A stretch of 64,000 nt of DNA from Perilla frutescens (taxonomy: Eukaryota > Streptophyta > Magnoliopsida > Lamiales > Lamiaceae), in contig BRKX01000007.1 in the NCBI GenBank assembly GCA_026008535.1, positions 60,129,001-60,193,000 on the forward strand, given 5' to 3'. Positions 32,997-45,179 of this stretch are shown in pieces. Position 1 is the first letter of the stretch, and each line of letters opens with the position of its first letter. The notes beneath the pieces were generated by a model, which was not told where the DNA came from, did not search any database, and saw only the letters and a program-made list of their open reading frames with translations. The position numbers and the translations under genes were made by a program.

Positions 32997-33858
32997 GTTT
33001 GATGATGAGGTCTTGCATTCATAAAAAACTTTAATCTTTGGCAATAAGCTATTGGGTCTTTCTTTATGAGAGTTTTCATTCACAAATTTTATGTTGGAGA
33101 TTTCAACTTATTTTTCTACTGTAGCCTTACGAATTCCTAGGCTCAACTACTTCTACACAAGTCTGCAAGCTTCCCTCATTGTGGAAATGTAAAGCTAAAA
33201 GATATCCCGATTTGTAGGAGATAATATGTCTACTTGAGTAATGAAAGTCAATTATATGCCTTCAATAATGGGATGAACAGTAAAATGAATGATTCTATTA
33301 TTCTTCCCTTTTTTTAGTTGTATGAGAGTATATGTGGTATGAGTATTGGTATCATTCTGTTACATTTTTTCTAGAAATTCTATGAATAGAATTTATTATA
33401 AATCTTCCACACCCAAGTCTAAATTAGGTGAAAATTAATGAGCAGAAATCAGTAGAAAGTTACTTGTTGGTCGTGGACATTTTTCAAGTACTGTAATTGA
33501 CTTTCCGTTGTTTCTGTCATTATTATGTGTTGTCTTCCTTCACTTTAAATTCTCTCATTATTCGAATGAATTTTAAGGTTGTGGTCTTATATTGTTTCTG
33601 CTATTAATTTTTTGCCATCTGATTTGAAGGCAACTACTTTTAATTATTGACATTTTTTTGCATGTCATTATTGAATAATTTTATTTACTTTTTGTTTAGA
33701 ATTCTTGCATTCAGGCTGATCTTTTGGCATAAATATTAAAGTTTATACATATTTGACGGCCAATTTTTTTCTCTTACATTGCATGATATTATTTTGTTTT
33801 CTTAGGAGAAAACAAGTATATGCTTTAAGTGCATTTAGTTTATTTGTTATAAAATTAG

Positions 33859-34531
33859 GACAAGTCTGTTTTTCCTGATGGTGTTCTGAACATTGTCCAT
33901 GGCACCAATGTATGCATATATATTCCAATCTTCTCTTGTAAAATCCTCTTGTATGCCATCAACAATCTTTTCAAATCAGAAAATAATGTTTGTCTTCATC
34001 TTTATTGCTCTCTTGCAGGACACTGCTAATGCAATTTGTGATGATGAAGATATTAGAGCTGTATCATTTTTTGGTTCAAATACTATTAGTAATCTCCAAT
34101 ATTCGACTATTCCTTTTGATTCATATTGAGTGTCAGGTAGACTTTCCATGTTCCCCAAATGTTTTATACTTGCAATTTGTTGCTTCCATGTTTCTGGAAT
34201 GTAGCAATTTAGTGTTTTTTTTTTCTTCGTGACTAGTAATTCAGAAAGCAAGCAAGTGAGTTATTGTATAATTTCTTTTAGGGGCTAATCAACACAACAA
34301 ACTATTCGAGATTGCTTGAGATTGATTAGCATTTCCTGGACTTGCTTATTAAACACAACTAACAAAGCCTGAAAAACCTCTGTTATGTGATAATTATTTG
34401 ATTAGGGCTGGCATGTATTCTCATTTTTAAGGCTGGCATGCATATCTATTCAAGGGCATCAGCTAGTGGAAAACGTGTTCAGGTTCGTGCGTCGATCTAC
34501 TCTTGAGCATTGTGATTATCGTGTCCCCATG

Positions 34532-34564
<33 letters not shown>

Positions 34565-34715
34565 CATCAAATGATTTATGAAATAAGTGTAAATCGATGC
34601 CTGATGCAAGACTAGACTCCACTCTAAATGTTTTAGTTGCAGCTGGTTTTGGTGTTGTCGGACAAAGATGCATGGCACTTAGCACAGTTGTGTTTGTTGG
34701 AGACTCAAAATTCTG
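33859..34715 (+). pseudogene. Captured ALDH6B (methylmalonate-semialdehyde dehydrogenase) exons
   Basis: Four consecutive exon-like blocks match the plant mitochondrial enzyme that converts methylmalonate semialdehyde to propionyl-CoA in valine catabolism. Block 33859-33909 ends PDGVLNIVHGTN before a GT. Block 34019-34084 starts after ttgcag and reads DTANAICDDEDIRAVSFFGS. Block 34432-34492 reads AGMHIYSRASASGKRVQ before a GT. Block about 34597-34715 reads PDARLDSTLNVLVAAGFG, then GQRCMALSTVVFVGD with the catalytic Cys. Introns are retained, so this is DNA capture rather than a retrocopy. The donor of the second block is lost, and the N- and C-terminal exons are absent. No enzyme can be made. 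Confidence 0.85.
34539..34562. repeat. (TA)n microsatellite in a captured intron
   Basis: A pure TA run within the intron between the third and fourth ALDH6B blocks. Confidence 0.9.
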
Positions 34716-35211
34716 GTATTCCTATCCATTTTATACCATTCTTGTTCTTAGATCCATATTCTTCCAATGAACATATACAGTCTACAGGTTAAGCTTTGTT
34801 ATGAAAAGCAGTGTATTTGTTCAGTAACATGCTCAAATATTGTTGTAGACTTATAGTGATTTGCTGTATGGAGTGTTTGTGGAATCTAAGACACTTTTAT
34901 TCTCTTTATATCAGGGGAAAATGTTATATTGGAAACATACATGCCTTCTCCAGTCTATTTAGTATGATAACAAAAAATACTTTTTGTTATTGGCAAGCAA
35001 TATGGAATTGATAAACTTGTAATAAAATTGCATCACTTAGATTAATTGTTTTCACCAGATTTCTCTAGAAGTATGGTTTGTCAATATTTGGTATAAATAA
35101 ATCAACGAGGCATCAAAGCCAAGTATCTGTTTTAGGGAAATTTGTAAGTTTCTTTTTTCTTTCGTGCTTCTATCAATTATCTAACATCTTATTCCTCTCC
35201 TATAGTCTTAG

Positions 35212-35378
35212 TTTGGAAAGTTTCCAGAATATCCTTATCCAGTAGCATCTAAGATATCAAGTAGGATGATGGTTGAACTTGGGATGTTGACCACTGTAAT
35301 GGCTGCAACTGCAATTGTTGTCGGGGGATTCTTGATCGTTTTACCCTTTCTAGAACACCTAAGAATTTCAGAAAATGG
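35212..35378 (+). pseudogene. Captured exon with a transmembrane segment, gene unknown
   Basis: Open after a pyrimidine-rich acceptor (ctcctatag or tcttag) to the donor gtgagc. It reads FGKFPEYPYPVASKISSRMM, then a hydrophobic stretch (LGMLTTVMAATAIVVGG and onward) that looks like one membrane helix, then EHLRISENG. I do not recognise the family. It is not ALDH6B, so the CACTA element may carry pieces of more than one gene. Confidence 0.45.
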
Positions 35379-36489
35379 GTGAGCTTCATTTCCTGCATTT
35401 TTTTATAGCTTCAGTTTAGTGTATATACTAAACACTAAATATTTAATTTGCCCATGGTAAATATGTGTTAATATATTCTCTGCATGGTATATTGTGTGAT
35501 ATTTAGCTAAATTTGATTAGTTTCATAGACTATGCAGTTTTTGCCATATAAAATACTAAATTTATAGTTCATGATAAAAATGTGATTTTCTCTTTCATTT
35601 TATTGCTTTTGTGTAGCTTCAGAAAAGACCATATTCTAAAGATGAGATCAATGAAGTTCAAGTGGAATGGCCGAATTGAGTGAGCGATCATTTGTAGGAT
35701 CAAGGTATTTTGGATTTCTAGCTATTTACAACTAGGTTTGTTGGAGTATATTATCGAGATGCATTACAACTACTTGCAATTATTATTTTTTGTATTTTGA
35801 TTATAGCTCTTTTGGAGCTGTTTTGTATTAGATATTAGAGATGACAAACATTTTAATGTTTTAGGTCATCTTAATATGTTTATGGATAATATTTCATGAT
35901 ATTGTATTTTTGGATAATATTTGACGATGTTTTGGATGATATGTGAATTTAATTTTAATTATTACATTATGGTGCACAGGTGACGAATAATTCTACAACA
36001 GTAATTATCATTGTCTATCATATTTATCTACAACACTAAAATATGCATTTACAACAGTAATTATTGTGGTATATGTAGAAAAAATACAACGGTAATAATA
36101 GGTCACCGTTACGTATACTATTAATATACAACGGTAAATATCAAAAAAATGTTACGTATATTGTTAATATACAACGGTAAATTTCATTTTTACAACAGTA
36201 ATTACCGTTACATATAAGTATCTCATACAACGGTAAATGAAATGTTACCGTTATCTAAAGTATATATTACACAACGATAATAATAAGAAATCGTTACATA
36301 TAACGTGAATATACAACGGTATTTATGAAAAAGACAACAGTATATTACCGTTGTGTATTAGTAGAATAGACCACGGAGATTCTCCGTCGTGTAAAAAGGG
36401 ACTATAGACAACACCACTATATACGACGGTAGCGAAAATGAATAGACCACGGAGATTCTCCGTGGTCTATGGCGTTTTTTCTTGTAGTG

Positions 36490-38496
36490 TATCTAAGATA
36501 ATGTTAAACTTTATATGATTAATTACACCTATTAAAATTCAAAAATGACATTTAGTTAAATGGGTGGAGTCCAGGTTGTTGTTTGAGAGGTCTAAGGTTC
36601 AAAACCTTTTTTGAACATTTTATTTATGGATTTTATTCCATTATGATTCTGCACTATATATATATATAAAAATCTATATTAATTTTCGAAAATGATCCTT
36701 AGCCTAATGTTAAGGTTTAAAATTAATATTTTAGGTATATGGTTCAAATCTCCTTGAAAACAGTTTACTTTTATTTTACTTTAATTAATGCATGCATTAC
36801 TGTCTTTATTTAATTAAAACCATGCTTTGATTTTTGAAAATGGCCTTTGGCCCAATGGTTATATTCTGCATTTTATTATGATAGGTTAAGGGTTCAAACC
36901 CTCTAGAATGCATTTCATTTATTTTTATTACAAGATAATTATAAACTATATTTAATTAAAATTGCTAAACAATTTTCGAAAATATTGTTTAGTCTAATGG
37001 TGAGAGTTTAGATTTTATGCTAGAGGTCTAAGGTTCAATCCACTTTGATGCATTTTATAATTCTCTTTTTACTCAAACATTTATGAATGTACTTAATTAA
37101 AGCAGTTTAATTAATGTTGCATAAATCTTTCTAGCTTAGTGGTTAAGTACTTATTATTTCACTTATATTTTTGGTCAAGTGTTCAAGCCCTCTTGACTAC
37201 AAAATTATGTTATATTTTATCCTTATTTTATTTAGTTTATTTTGCTTAATTTAGATTAAATTCAAAATTAAGTGTATGATATAATAAATCAATATTTCCA
37301 TATTAATATTCTATGATCCTTTATATCTTAAATTAAGTTTTATAATTTCCCCCTATGAATTTAAGCCATCTATTTGTATGATCGAGGACTCCGATATATT
37401 TTAAGTTAGGATCCCGTTCAACTTTTAAGCGACGTCAGGGTACGCTCTTACTTTAGGGACTCGTTCCCTAGATCCTTATTTACATTATGCTATATATTTA
37501 GAAGATTAATACGTTATTAAGACATAGTTCTTATGTATAGGTCCTAATCCGAGATTCGTTTAGGACGACGATTAAGGCTATTCCTATATTTAAGCATAAG
37601 CTCCTAATATGCGACAATAAGCTTAGGACGAGAAGTTGTGAATAAAGCTTCAGCTAATTTAGCTATAAGGTGGGTTTACTTACTAAAATGCTTTCGAAAA
37701 TATATTTAAACTTTCATCCGCTATGAAAAATGATTTATGCTTATGTTGCTCAATGTGGATTGACACGACTCATATGAGGAATTCCGAATATGGCACTCCG
37801 GTGCAATTACTTATGAATATGTTATAGTTTATATGTGATCACATTAGGGTCGGTCTCCACTATGTCTATTGAGCGTATGATTTATAACATGTCAAATATG
37901 AATTTATTGATACTATTATTGCAAATTATTGGACGAATGTATGAGTATTTCCATGGAATATTTTCTGGCACTCAGCCCCACTATTTAAAATTTTTTTCAG
38001 GTAATTGATGATGGTAGGTGGTAGACGTGGACTAATGGGGACATCTTGTATGATTGACCAGATTTTAGTTTTTGAAATTTTGACTTTGTTTTAGTTGTGG
38101 TCAACAAATATGAGTATATATGCTTCCGATGTATGTTTATGGATTATTTAAATATTTTATAGACACGTGTGATCATCGTGGCCTTGTTGGCATAATTTCA
38201 ATGTTGAATAATGGATTTTTGACGAGTTAAGGTTGAATATGTTTTTAATTGATTGTTCGAAAGGTGTGATTTTAAAATAATAGGTTGGTTGAAAGGTCTT
38301 ATCTTGTGTGATTGGTTGTTGAATGGGAAATGCCTATGAGCGTGGAATTTATTATAATTCTAAATGAAGTGTTGTCTAATTTTTTTTTTAATTCGAGAAA
38401 ATGATTTATATTAGTTTGTGAAAATTTTATTGTGATTTTTCTTTCTTCGCGTGTGTTTCCGGTAGCGCACTGGGCCTTCGGGTCTGGGGCGCTACA
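36490..38496 (+). mobile_element. Gypsy-C 5' LTR, second part
   Basis: Resumes after the CACTA element with more units of the A/B-box array, then AT-rich sequence, and ends GGTCTGGGGCGCTACA. No gene. The whole LTR is about 3.4 kb without the insertion. Confidence 0.78.
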
Positions 38497-38498
38497 TA

Positions 38499-38510
38499 TG
38501 GGATCAGAGC
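38499..38510 (+). other. Primer binding site of Gypsy-C (one mismatch)
   Basis: TGGGATCAGAGC, three bases after the LTR end, against TGGTATCAGAGC for initiator tRNA-Met. Confidence 0.7.
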
Positions 38511-41088
38511 GGGTCTACGAATCTGTAGGCCTGCGGAGTGATTTTTGAAATATTTTTAAAATATTGTTTGCAAGAAATTATTACTTACCTATGGTCCCAT
38601 GTCCACGCCACGCTTTGCCCAATCAGGTACAGATTTTATGAGAATAAATATTTGTTGAGCAAAGTATATTTTAGGCAAACGTATATTATGTTTGAGAAAT
38701 TATGATAAAGAAAATACTTGATTATAATGTATTTCAAGCCTAAGTTATTGGAAATCTATTGGTTTGCCTTATTACGAAAATGTTTTATCCAAATGCTTAT
38801 GATATGATCCCACTATAGGATGAACCTAGATGGTCTTGGGCATAATTAAATTGCCTGTAAGTTTTCACTTGTTTAGTGAACTATGTTGGACTATTTATGC
38901 AGTACACGATATATTTTAAGGACTATAGCTCTGACTAAGAATCGGGTAACCTTTATTATATTTATGCGATCGAGATAATTCAACGAGCTAGAGGATGACA
39001 CCAATGAAGATGCTCCTACAAGATGAAAAGTTCAACTTGAGCTACCGATGATCTTACTCTATTCTATCGATAGTTAATTACATGATATGAGTACTTTGAT
39101 TAGATGCGAGTATATAGTAAAATAGGTGAACTATGCAACTCCTAATGATAAATATTAACCTAGTATGAAGCACATGATGTAAAGACAACTATGATGATGC
39201 TACGTGCGATATATGAACATTTGCACATAAGTTGCGATGCAATTTCTTACGATTATGAAATTTCTCTTTATGAGGTACCGATTGAGAACTGTACGTAGTC
39301 TCACTATATTTTAGAGACTAGTTATATTTGGTTATGAAACGCGCATAATGCAGTTACCTACTAAGTATCCCAAATTGAATTTAGAAACGACTAAGATGAG
39401 AAATTTCATGGTAGTTAATTCTTATGAAATACGAAATAGTTATTCTCTCCAGGCTCAAATAAAGAAGTTCGAGTTCAACTCTATGCGAAGCTGATCAGAA
39501 TCAATCTTGATAAATTCAATACTTCATAATCTACGGCAGGTGCTAAGAACTACGTTAAATAACTATTAGCCCAAATGATATGTTAGTAGATTGAAATTCA
39601 ACCAGTGTAATATGAATCAAACATATAACGAGACGTTATAAGCTAGATCAACAAACAATTTCAACAATATTACCGTTAATCTTCCACAATCATGGTGAAC
39701 CTGAAAGAAGAAGGAGAAGAAGAAGAAGAAGTGCCATTGAAAAGTGTGCAGTATGATATGAGTTGCGATAGATTTAATTTTCGATGATAGTTATTTTAAG
39801 GCAGATGTGTACGTGATAAAATTAAATGAATAATTTAATATTACTCTGAAAATGGATCGACTTGAGGATAATTTTTAAACAGTATGATGCCATGAGGAAG
39901 AAGTGATACTCAATTACCGAAGGAAGAGGATTTCACTTTTTGCGAATCAAAATAAGTGTTATGGTACTCAATATATTATCTATGAAGGTAATGAATGCGA
40001 TTAAGAAGAAAGAATGTTAGGTTTTGACAGCAAGTTTGACAGGTGACATGACGAATGAAAGAGTTAATCATCGAAGTAGTATTGCAATGGAACAATAAGG
40101 TTGAAACAATCAATATGATGGAGATTATGGGGAGTTCACATCGATAAATGAATATTTCTCCACGAGCTCACAAACAATTTTGTTCATCGAAAGAAAGAGA
40201 ATATGACAATGGCTAATATGAATGAAAATAGGAAAAGTATTGAAGGTTTTGTATCCACAAGATACAAATAAGAAAAAATATATTTCATTCATAAGGAATA
40301 ATGATGAGTTGGAATGAAAGATGTTACAAATAAGTTCATATTCAAGAAAACTACTAGTGAACGATATAAGTTATCTAATGTTAGATTTTGGCTTTTATAA
40401 CAAGAAGACCTTACATGTGCCGCAAAAGAAGGATTTTGATATTATTTTAGGAACAACCTAGATAGAGCTTTCCGTCCAATGATTAAGTGATATGGTAAGA
40501 ATATGAGGTTTCTAAATCTAAGTGAATAAGCGCTACACTTCATGAAGTGAAAGACAAGTACAACAATACAAGTAGGAACAACAAAGAAGACATTGGAGAT
40601 GACTATGAAGACAGAATACTAAGTATTCTTAGTGAGCTTAGGAAGAAGGAAGACCAGTAAGGTATGATAAATGAGGTACCATCGTAAGCAAGTTTAAGGA
40701 TGTAATTTTGATGATTTCTCCATAATGTCCCATAAATGAAAGAATGGGTTACACTATAGATCTTACACCGAAAATCACGTTCATGTCAAAGGTACTATAA
40801 AGTGTGACGTTAAAGTGATCACAAGAATAGAAGTACGACTATACGAATTCCTAGATCAAGATTTATAAGGTCAACTATATTTCCGAAACTACATCGATAT
40901 TGTATGTTATGAAAACTGCTAGATTTCTCCGAATGTTATTGACGACCAAGAGTTGAGCATGTTGACAAGTAAATGCAAACAACAACTATCTATGATTGGC
41001 GATTTACTCGACTAAGTGAAAGGGGAGTGTTTTCTCCAAGATTATCTTGATATCCTGCTGCTAGCATTTATATTCGTGGGGAAGATGC
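38511..41088 (+). pseudogene. Gypsy-C gag-protease region, decayed
   Basis: No frame over 60 residues survives. Scraps keep gypsy order: a protease-region phrase KDFDIILG at about 40425, then IVSKFKDVI (compare VVREFKDVFP) at about 40680 and GYTIDLTP at about 40747. The identification depends on the order of these short matches and on its continuation at 49790. Confidence 0.6.
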
Positions 41089-43787
41089 TATAACGCCCCG
41101 ATCCCGAAAGAATAGTGACAAGGGACCGGTGTGCTACTCGGGAAAAGGGGGAAGGGGTTGTTGCATAAAGACAATGATATAAGTAGGGTTAGTGCCTCAA
41201 TCATTTAGGCAGCATAACTTCTATAACCGTAATAGAACAACGCACTAAGGCGTTTAGAAGGAACTTGAATGAATTATCAATCATCAAAGGGAACTTATCC
41301 CACCAATCAATTATAAAGGCACATCTCAACAATAAGATCAAAACATAATAAGATTCAACAATTTATGACAAGCTATATCAGAGTAAACGGAACAAGCGCA
41401 GAGCATCTTTATTAAACTTAAGCAAATTATTTCAAACTACTTCATTGTTTTAGAGTATCTAGGATCTCTAAACAACACAAAAGAGCAGGCATGTAACAAA
41501 AAGCTAGCCCTTGCCTCAGCTCCGTCATCTTCCAACCACCTCTCAATCTGAAATTATTTAGAAAAGATTTAGGCTGAGTACTAGTGTACCCAGTGGGAAA
41601 TTTTGATAAACAGTTCACAATCATTTTATAAATATGAATATCGTATCCACACAAGTATAACAATGGAAAAGGTTTCAAATCTAAAATACATTCCATGTAT
41701 ACAAAGCTTCTTTTACCCTTACTTGCACTCTCTATCTCAACTGTCCCTTCCTACAGTGTCTTAACTTATATACACGTCCTCCAGCCCAGCTGTCTAATAA
41801 AGGATAGTGTATACGGTCCCAAAGCTTTAAAGGATCCGAACTCAAGTCTAGTTAAGCACTCAATATTTTCGTATGATACTGGCGAATGTGAACAGTGAGC
41901 TAAATCATTTTGATACAGATATTCATGTTTCATAGTTGATAAACAGTTGAGCTTATTAGCTGAACATAACTTGAGAAAGATATATAACCCACATGGATAA
42001 CAGATCTGTAGCACAGATTAGCTTTCAAATTCTGGGTTGGTCTAGAACAGGTTCTGCTACTTCTTCTGAGCCTACAATAACCAATCTTGGCTTAGTTTTG
42101 CCCAAAGGACCCTATCAAACTCAATTCCTAATCTTTCTTATAATTAAAGTTTCTACTATTGTATTTTGTTTAGTAGTCCTCTAATTTTAAACTCAACTTG
42201 ACTCTTTAGAATATATTATTCACTGCAATAAACCTTCGAGTAAAATGTGAGAATATGGAAAATATGAGGTCAGTCACTTATCTAAACAATTATCTTACTG
42301 ATTTATAATAGATATAAATATATCTATGCAAATCCCTAGAAATTTACTGCATACAGTGAAGTGATAATTAGGTTAGTTAATCATGAATATGATATAAATT
42401 AAATGATAGAAATAATCATCATACCCTGAACCACTAAATCTAAAACCAACAACCCAAGTTTTTTTTTACATTGCATATTTACGTGAATAACTTCAAATCC
42501 ATCTCCTAATGTTAGTTTAGATATATACATTTGCAAAATTAAAGATTTATACACTAACCTTGGATTAGCACAAACCTTTCGTAATTGCTGAGAATTTACT
42601 ATTCTTGTATAGTATATTTCACTTGATTAATTAAAGGGTGGATAGTGCCCAAACCTCTCTCTGTTTTTTTTTTTAAAAAAATATCTAATAACATACAAAT
42701 TCATTAATCTTATCATTGAAATACACATGTATGCTTAAAATTCCATCCACCTAGCTCAATAATTGTAAAGACACGTCTATATCCTTTTGAAATACATGTA
42801 ATAAGAGCTTTGATGGATCACAACATCAAATCTACATGTAGTGAAAATATAATTTATAATCCAAGTATATATTTAATTAAGCTAAACATCAATTATTTAT
42901 ATTTCAATATAATTTAAAACACATAATAAAAATTCACTTACGACACCTTTCCCCCTATACTATAAATTGTATTTCATCTATAATAAATTTTAAATACAAT
43001 TAATCATAAGTCAAATTTAAAAAAAAAAAATAAAGGTATAACATCATTTTTTTTACTTTATCATCTTAATTTGGATAACTAAAACCATTTGCTAACCGAT
43101 TAGAGTTACTGATCCAAAGAATAATTTACAACTAATATAAGGTTGTATATTTTGATATAAATTTCATACCTTTAAAGTTTCAAGCTTCACCTTGCTTCTC
43201 TCTTTTGATTTTCGTCCAAAACCACATATTATAAAGCTATTTAGGTGGTGTGTATTAACGTAAATATGGCTGTCATAGTTCTTATTTATTGTACACTAAG
43301 CCATCTTCCACATTTGATTAGTGACACCACCCAAGGTTGCCACGTCTATTTATTTATTTTAATATGATATTTTTCTTTTCAATTTCTATTATAGTTGTCC
43401 TAATCTAGTAAATGGCTCGCATAATATATATATATATATATATATTTACATCAAGTTGATTTGCAAATAAAATATAATATTACTATTTATTATAATAATA
43501 TTTATTTTAGACAAGCTTTATTTAAAATAAATTCTATTTAGACAAATTAACATTTAAGGCCAGGGTACAATTATATTCAAAAATTCATCTTTCAATGCTT
43601 GATGTGATATAGGTTTTAAATTACAATGGGGTCTCATTATATATATAAAAAAATATAATAATTTTTCACGTATCGCTAACCATCCAACGACACACTATAC
43701 CTAAAATAAAATTTTAAAGGTCTATTTTCTTTCTTAAGTTACCTTTATCGCTATTATTTTAAATACTAAAAAGTTTGGGATATTACA
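41089..43787 (-). mobile_element. Gypsy-B 3' LTR
   Basis: 2699 bp; the minus strand starts TGTAATATCCCAAAC at 43787 next to purine-rich TTTAATGAGGGTAGAA. Small frames inside (41442-42184) look like LTR noise. It carries TA and T runs near 43425 and 42665. Confidence 0.88.
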
Positions 43788-43803
43788 TTCTACCCTCATT
43801 AAA
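43788..43803 (-). other. Polypurine tract of Gypsy-B
   Basis: TTTAATGAGGGTAGAA on the minus strand, directly before the 3' LTR; nearly the same as in Gypsy-A. Confidence 0.7.
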
Positions 43804-43940
43804 ATTTTTATGAAAGCCTTTCATTTGCTTCTCTTCGATGGAAGTTTGATGTTCTAGAAGAAATGAAACAAAAGATATGGTAGAGCTAGGACAGTTATTG
43901 TATGAGGTCTATCCAACAACAAACCCCTTCCCTCACCCCT

Positions 43941-45174
43941 CTATTCTAGATTGATAAAACATTTTGTATAGTGGATTGTTGCTAATTTGTCAAATAAAAC
44001 ACCAATCCACGTTGGCAAGTCAGGGTATTGCTCCTGGATCTTATCTTTTAGCTCCCATGTAGCTTCCTCACTTTCATGATTGCTCCACAAAACTTTTACC
44101 AATTGTATCTGTTTATTTCTCAATACTTGCATCTTCTGGTCAAGTATAGCTATTGGTTTTTCTTCGTAGGTCAAATCTTCGCTTAGGACTACCTCATGAT
44201 GTTTAATTACATGTTTAGGATCAAACACATATTTTCTTAATATAGATACGTGAAACACGTCATGTACTCCTTCTCGATTTGGTGGTAATGCCAATATATA
44301 AGCAACTTCTCCAATCCTCTCAAGGATTTCAAAGGGTCCTATGTACCTTGGCCTTAATTTGCTTCTTTTACTGAATCATACAACTCCCTTTATCGGAGAT
44401 ATTTTCAAGAATACTTTATCTCCAACATCAAAATGCAAGTCAGTACGACGTTTGTTTGCATAAACCTTTTGTCTGTCTTGGGCCTTAACTATTCTTTTTC
44501 TTATTTTATCGATTATTTCCACCATCGCTTGAACATTCTCTGGGCCTAATATTTTTCTCTCACCCACTTCATCCTAGTAAAGCGGTGATCTACACTTTCG
44601 GCCGTACAAAGCTTCATATGGTGCCATCCCTATTGAAGCCTGGTAACTATTGTTATAGGCAAATTCTACTAAAGGTAGAATATTCTCCCAGCTTCCTCCT
44701 CCATCAATTACTACTCCTCGAAGCATATCTTCAAGTGTTTGTATGGTTCTTTCTGACTGCCTATCAGTTTGATGATGGAAAGTTGTGCTGAAATTCAATT
44801 TAGTGCCCAAAGCATCTTGCAAACTTTTCCAGAATTGGGATGTAAACCTTGTATCACGATCAGATGTGATAGACACAGGTATCCCATGCAATCTAACAAT
44901 CTCCTTAACATACAATTTTGCTAACTTGTCCAGTCCTAAGGTCATTCGCATTGGAAGAAAATGTGCTGATTTGGTTAGTCGATCAACAATAACCCAGATA
45001 GCAGTGTTTCCACGCGCTGTATTCGGTAAACCAACAACAAAGTCCATGTTGATGTGGTCCCACTTCCATTCGGAAATCTCTAATGGTTGTAAAAGTCCTG
45101 ATGGTTTGGCGTATTGCTTTCACTTGTTGACATGACAGACAATGTTCCAAGAATGAGGCTATTTCTCTTTTCAT
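43941..45174 (-). pseudogene. Gypsy-B integrase, broken
   Basis: Pieces are at 45174-44983, 45047-44574, 44567-44376 and 44294-43941. They contain the zinc-region end (EHCLSCQQV), the core Asp residues (MDFVVGLPNTARGN and ITSDRDTRFTSQFW), the Glu (TDRQSERT), and the tail LVKVLWSNHESEEATWELKD resembling a chromodomain. The last three pieces share a frame and are split by TAG at 44574 (a Trp codon in Gypsy-A) and a TGA near 44376. A frame change near 45050-45174 separates the N-terminal part. Related to the Gypsy-A integrase throughout. Confidence 0.88.
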
Positions 45175-45179
45175 ATTTC

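Larger units (their letters stand above)
31089..36489. mobile_element. CACTA (En/Spm) element with captured gene exons
   Basis: 5401 bp with termini CACTACAAGAAAAA and, at the right, TTTTTTCTTGTAGTG. The TAT duplicates are at 31086-31088 and 36490-36492. Subterminal regions are full of acaacggtaa and taccgttgtgta words in both orientations, as is usual for CACTA ends. No transposase was recognised. The interior has exon-like pieces of a dehydrogenase gene (33859-34715) and of at least one unknown gene, so it is a non-autonomous, gene-carrying element. Confidence 0.9.
30740..37192 (+). repeat. Roughly 145-bp tandem array with tRNA-like A and B boxes
   Basis: Seven units carry a word like tagcctaatgg or tagcttagtgg (A-box-like) and, 41-49 bp later start to start, a word like ggttcaaaccc (B-box-like). 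A-type starts: 30742, 31003, 36552, 36700, 36848, 36990, 37132. B-type starts: 30785, 31045, 36595, 36741, 36891, 37032, 37181. The array is interrupted by the CACTA element (31089-36489). Subtracting it puts the two units on either side about 144 bp apart, in register. No unit folds into an obvious intact tRNA. Confidence 0.72.

Noticed and set aside
33743..35011. Several 60-91 residue frames on both strands in the CACTA interior
   Set aside because: They run across introns of the captured dehydrogenase and ignore the exon borders; only the four exon blocks match a known protein.
30740..37192. Genuine tRNA genes at the A/B-box words
   Set aside because: No acceptor stem, anticodon arm or full T-stem could be paired in any unit; only box words and spacing are tRNA-like, so reported as a repeat.
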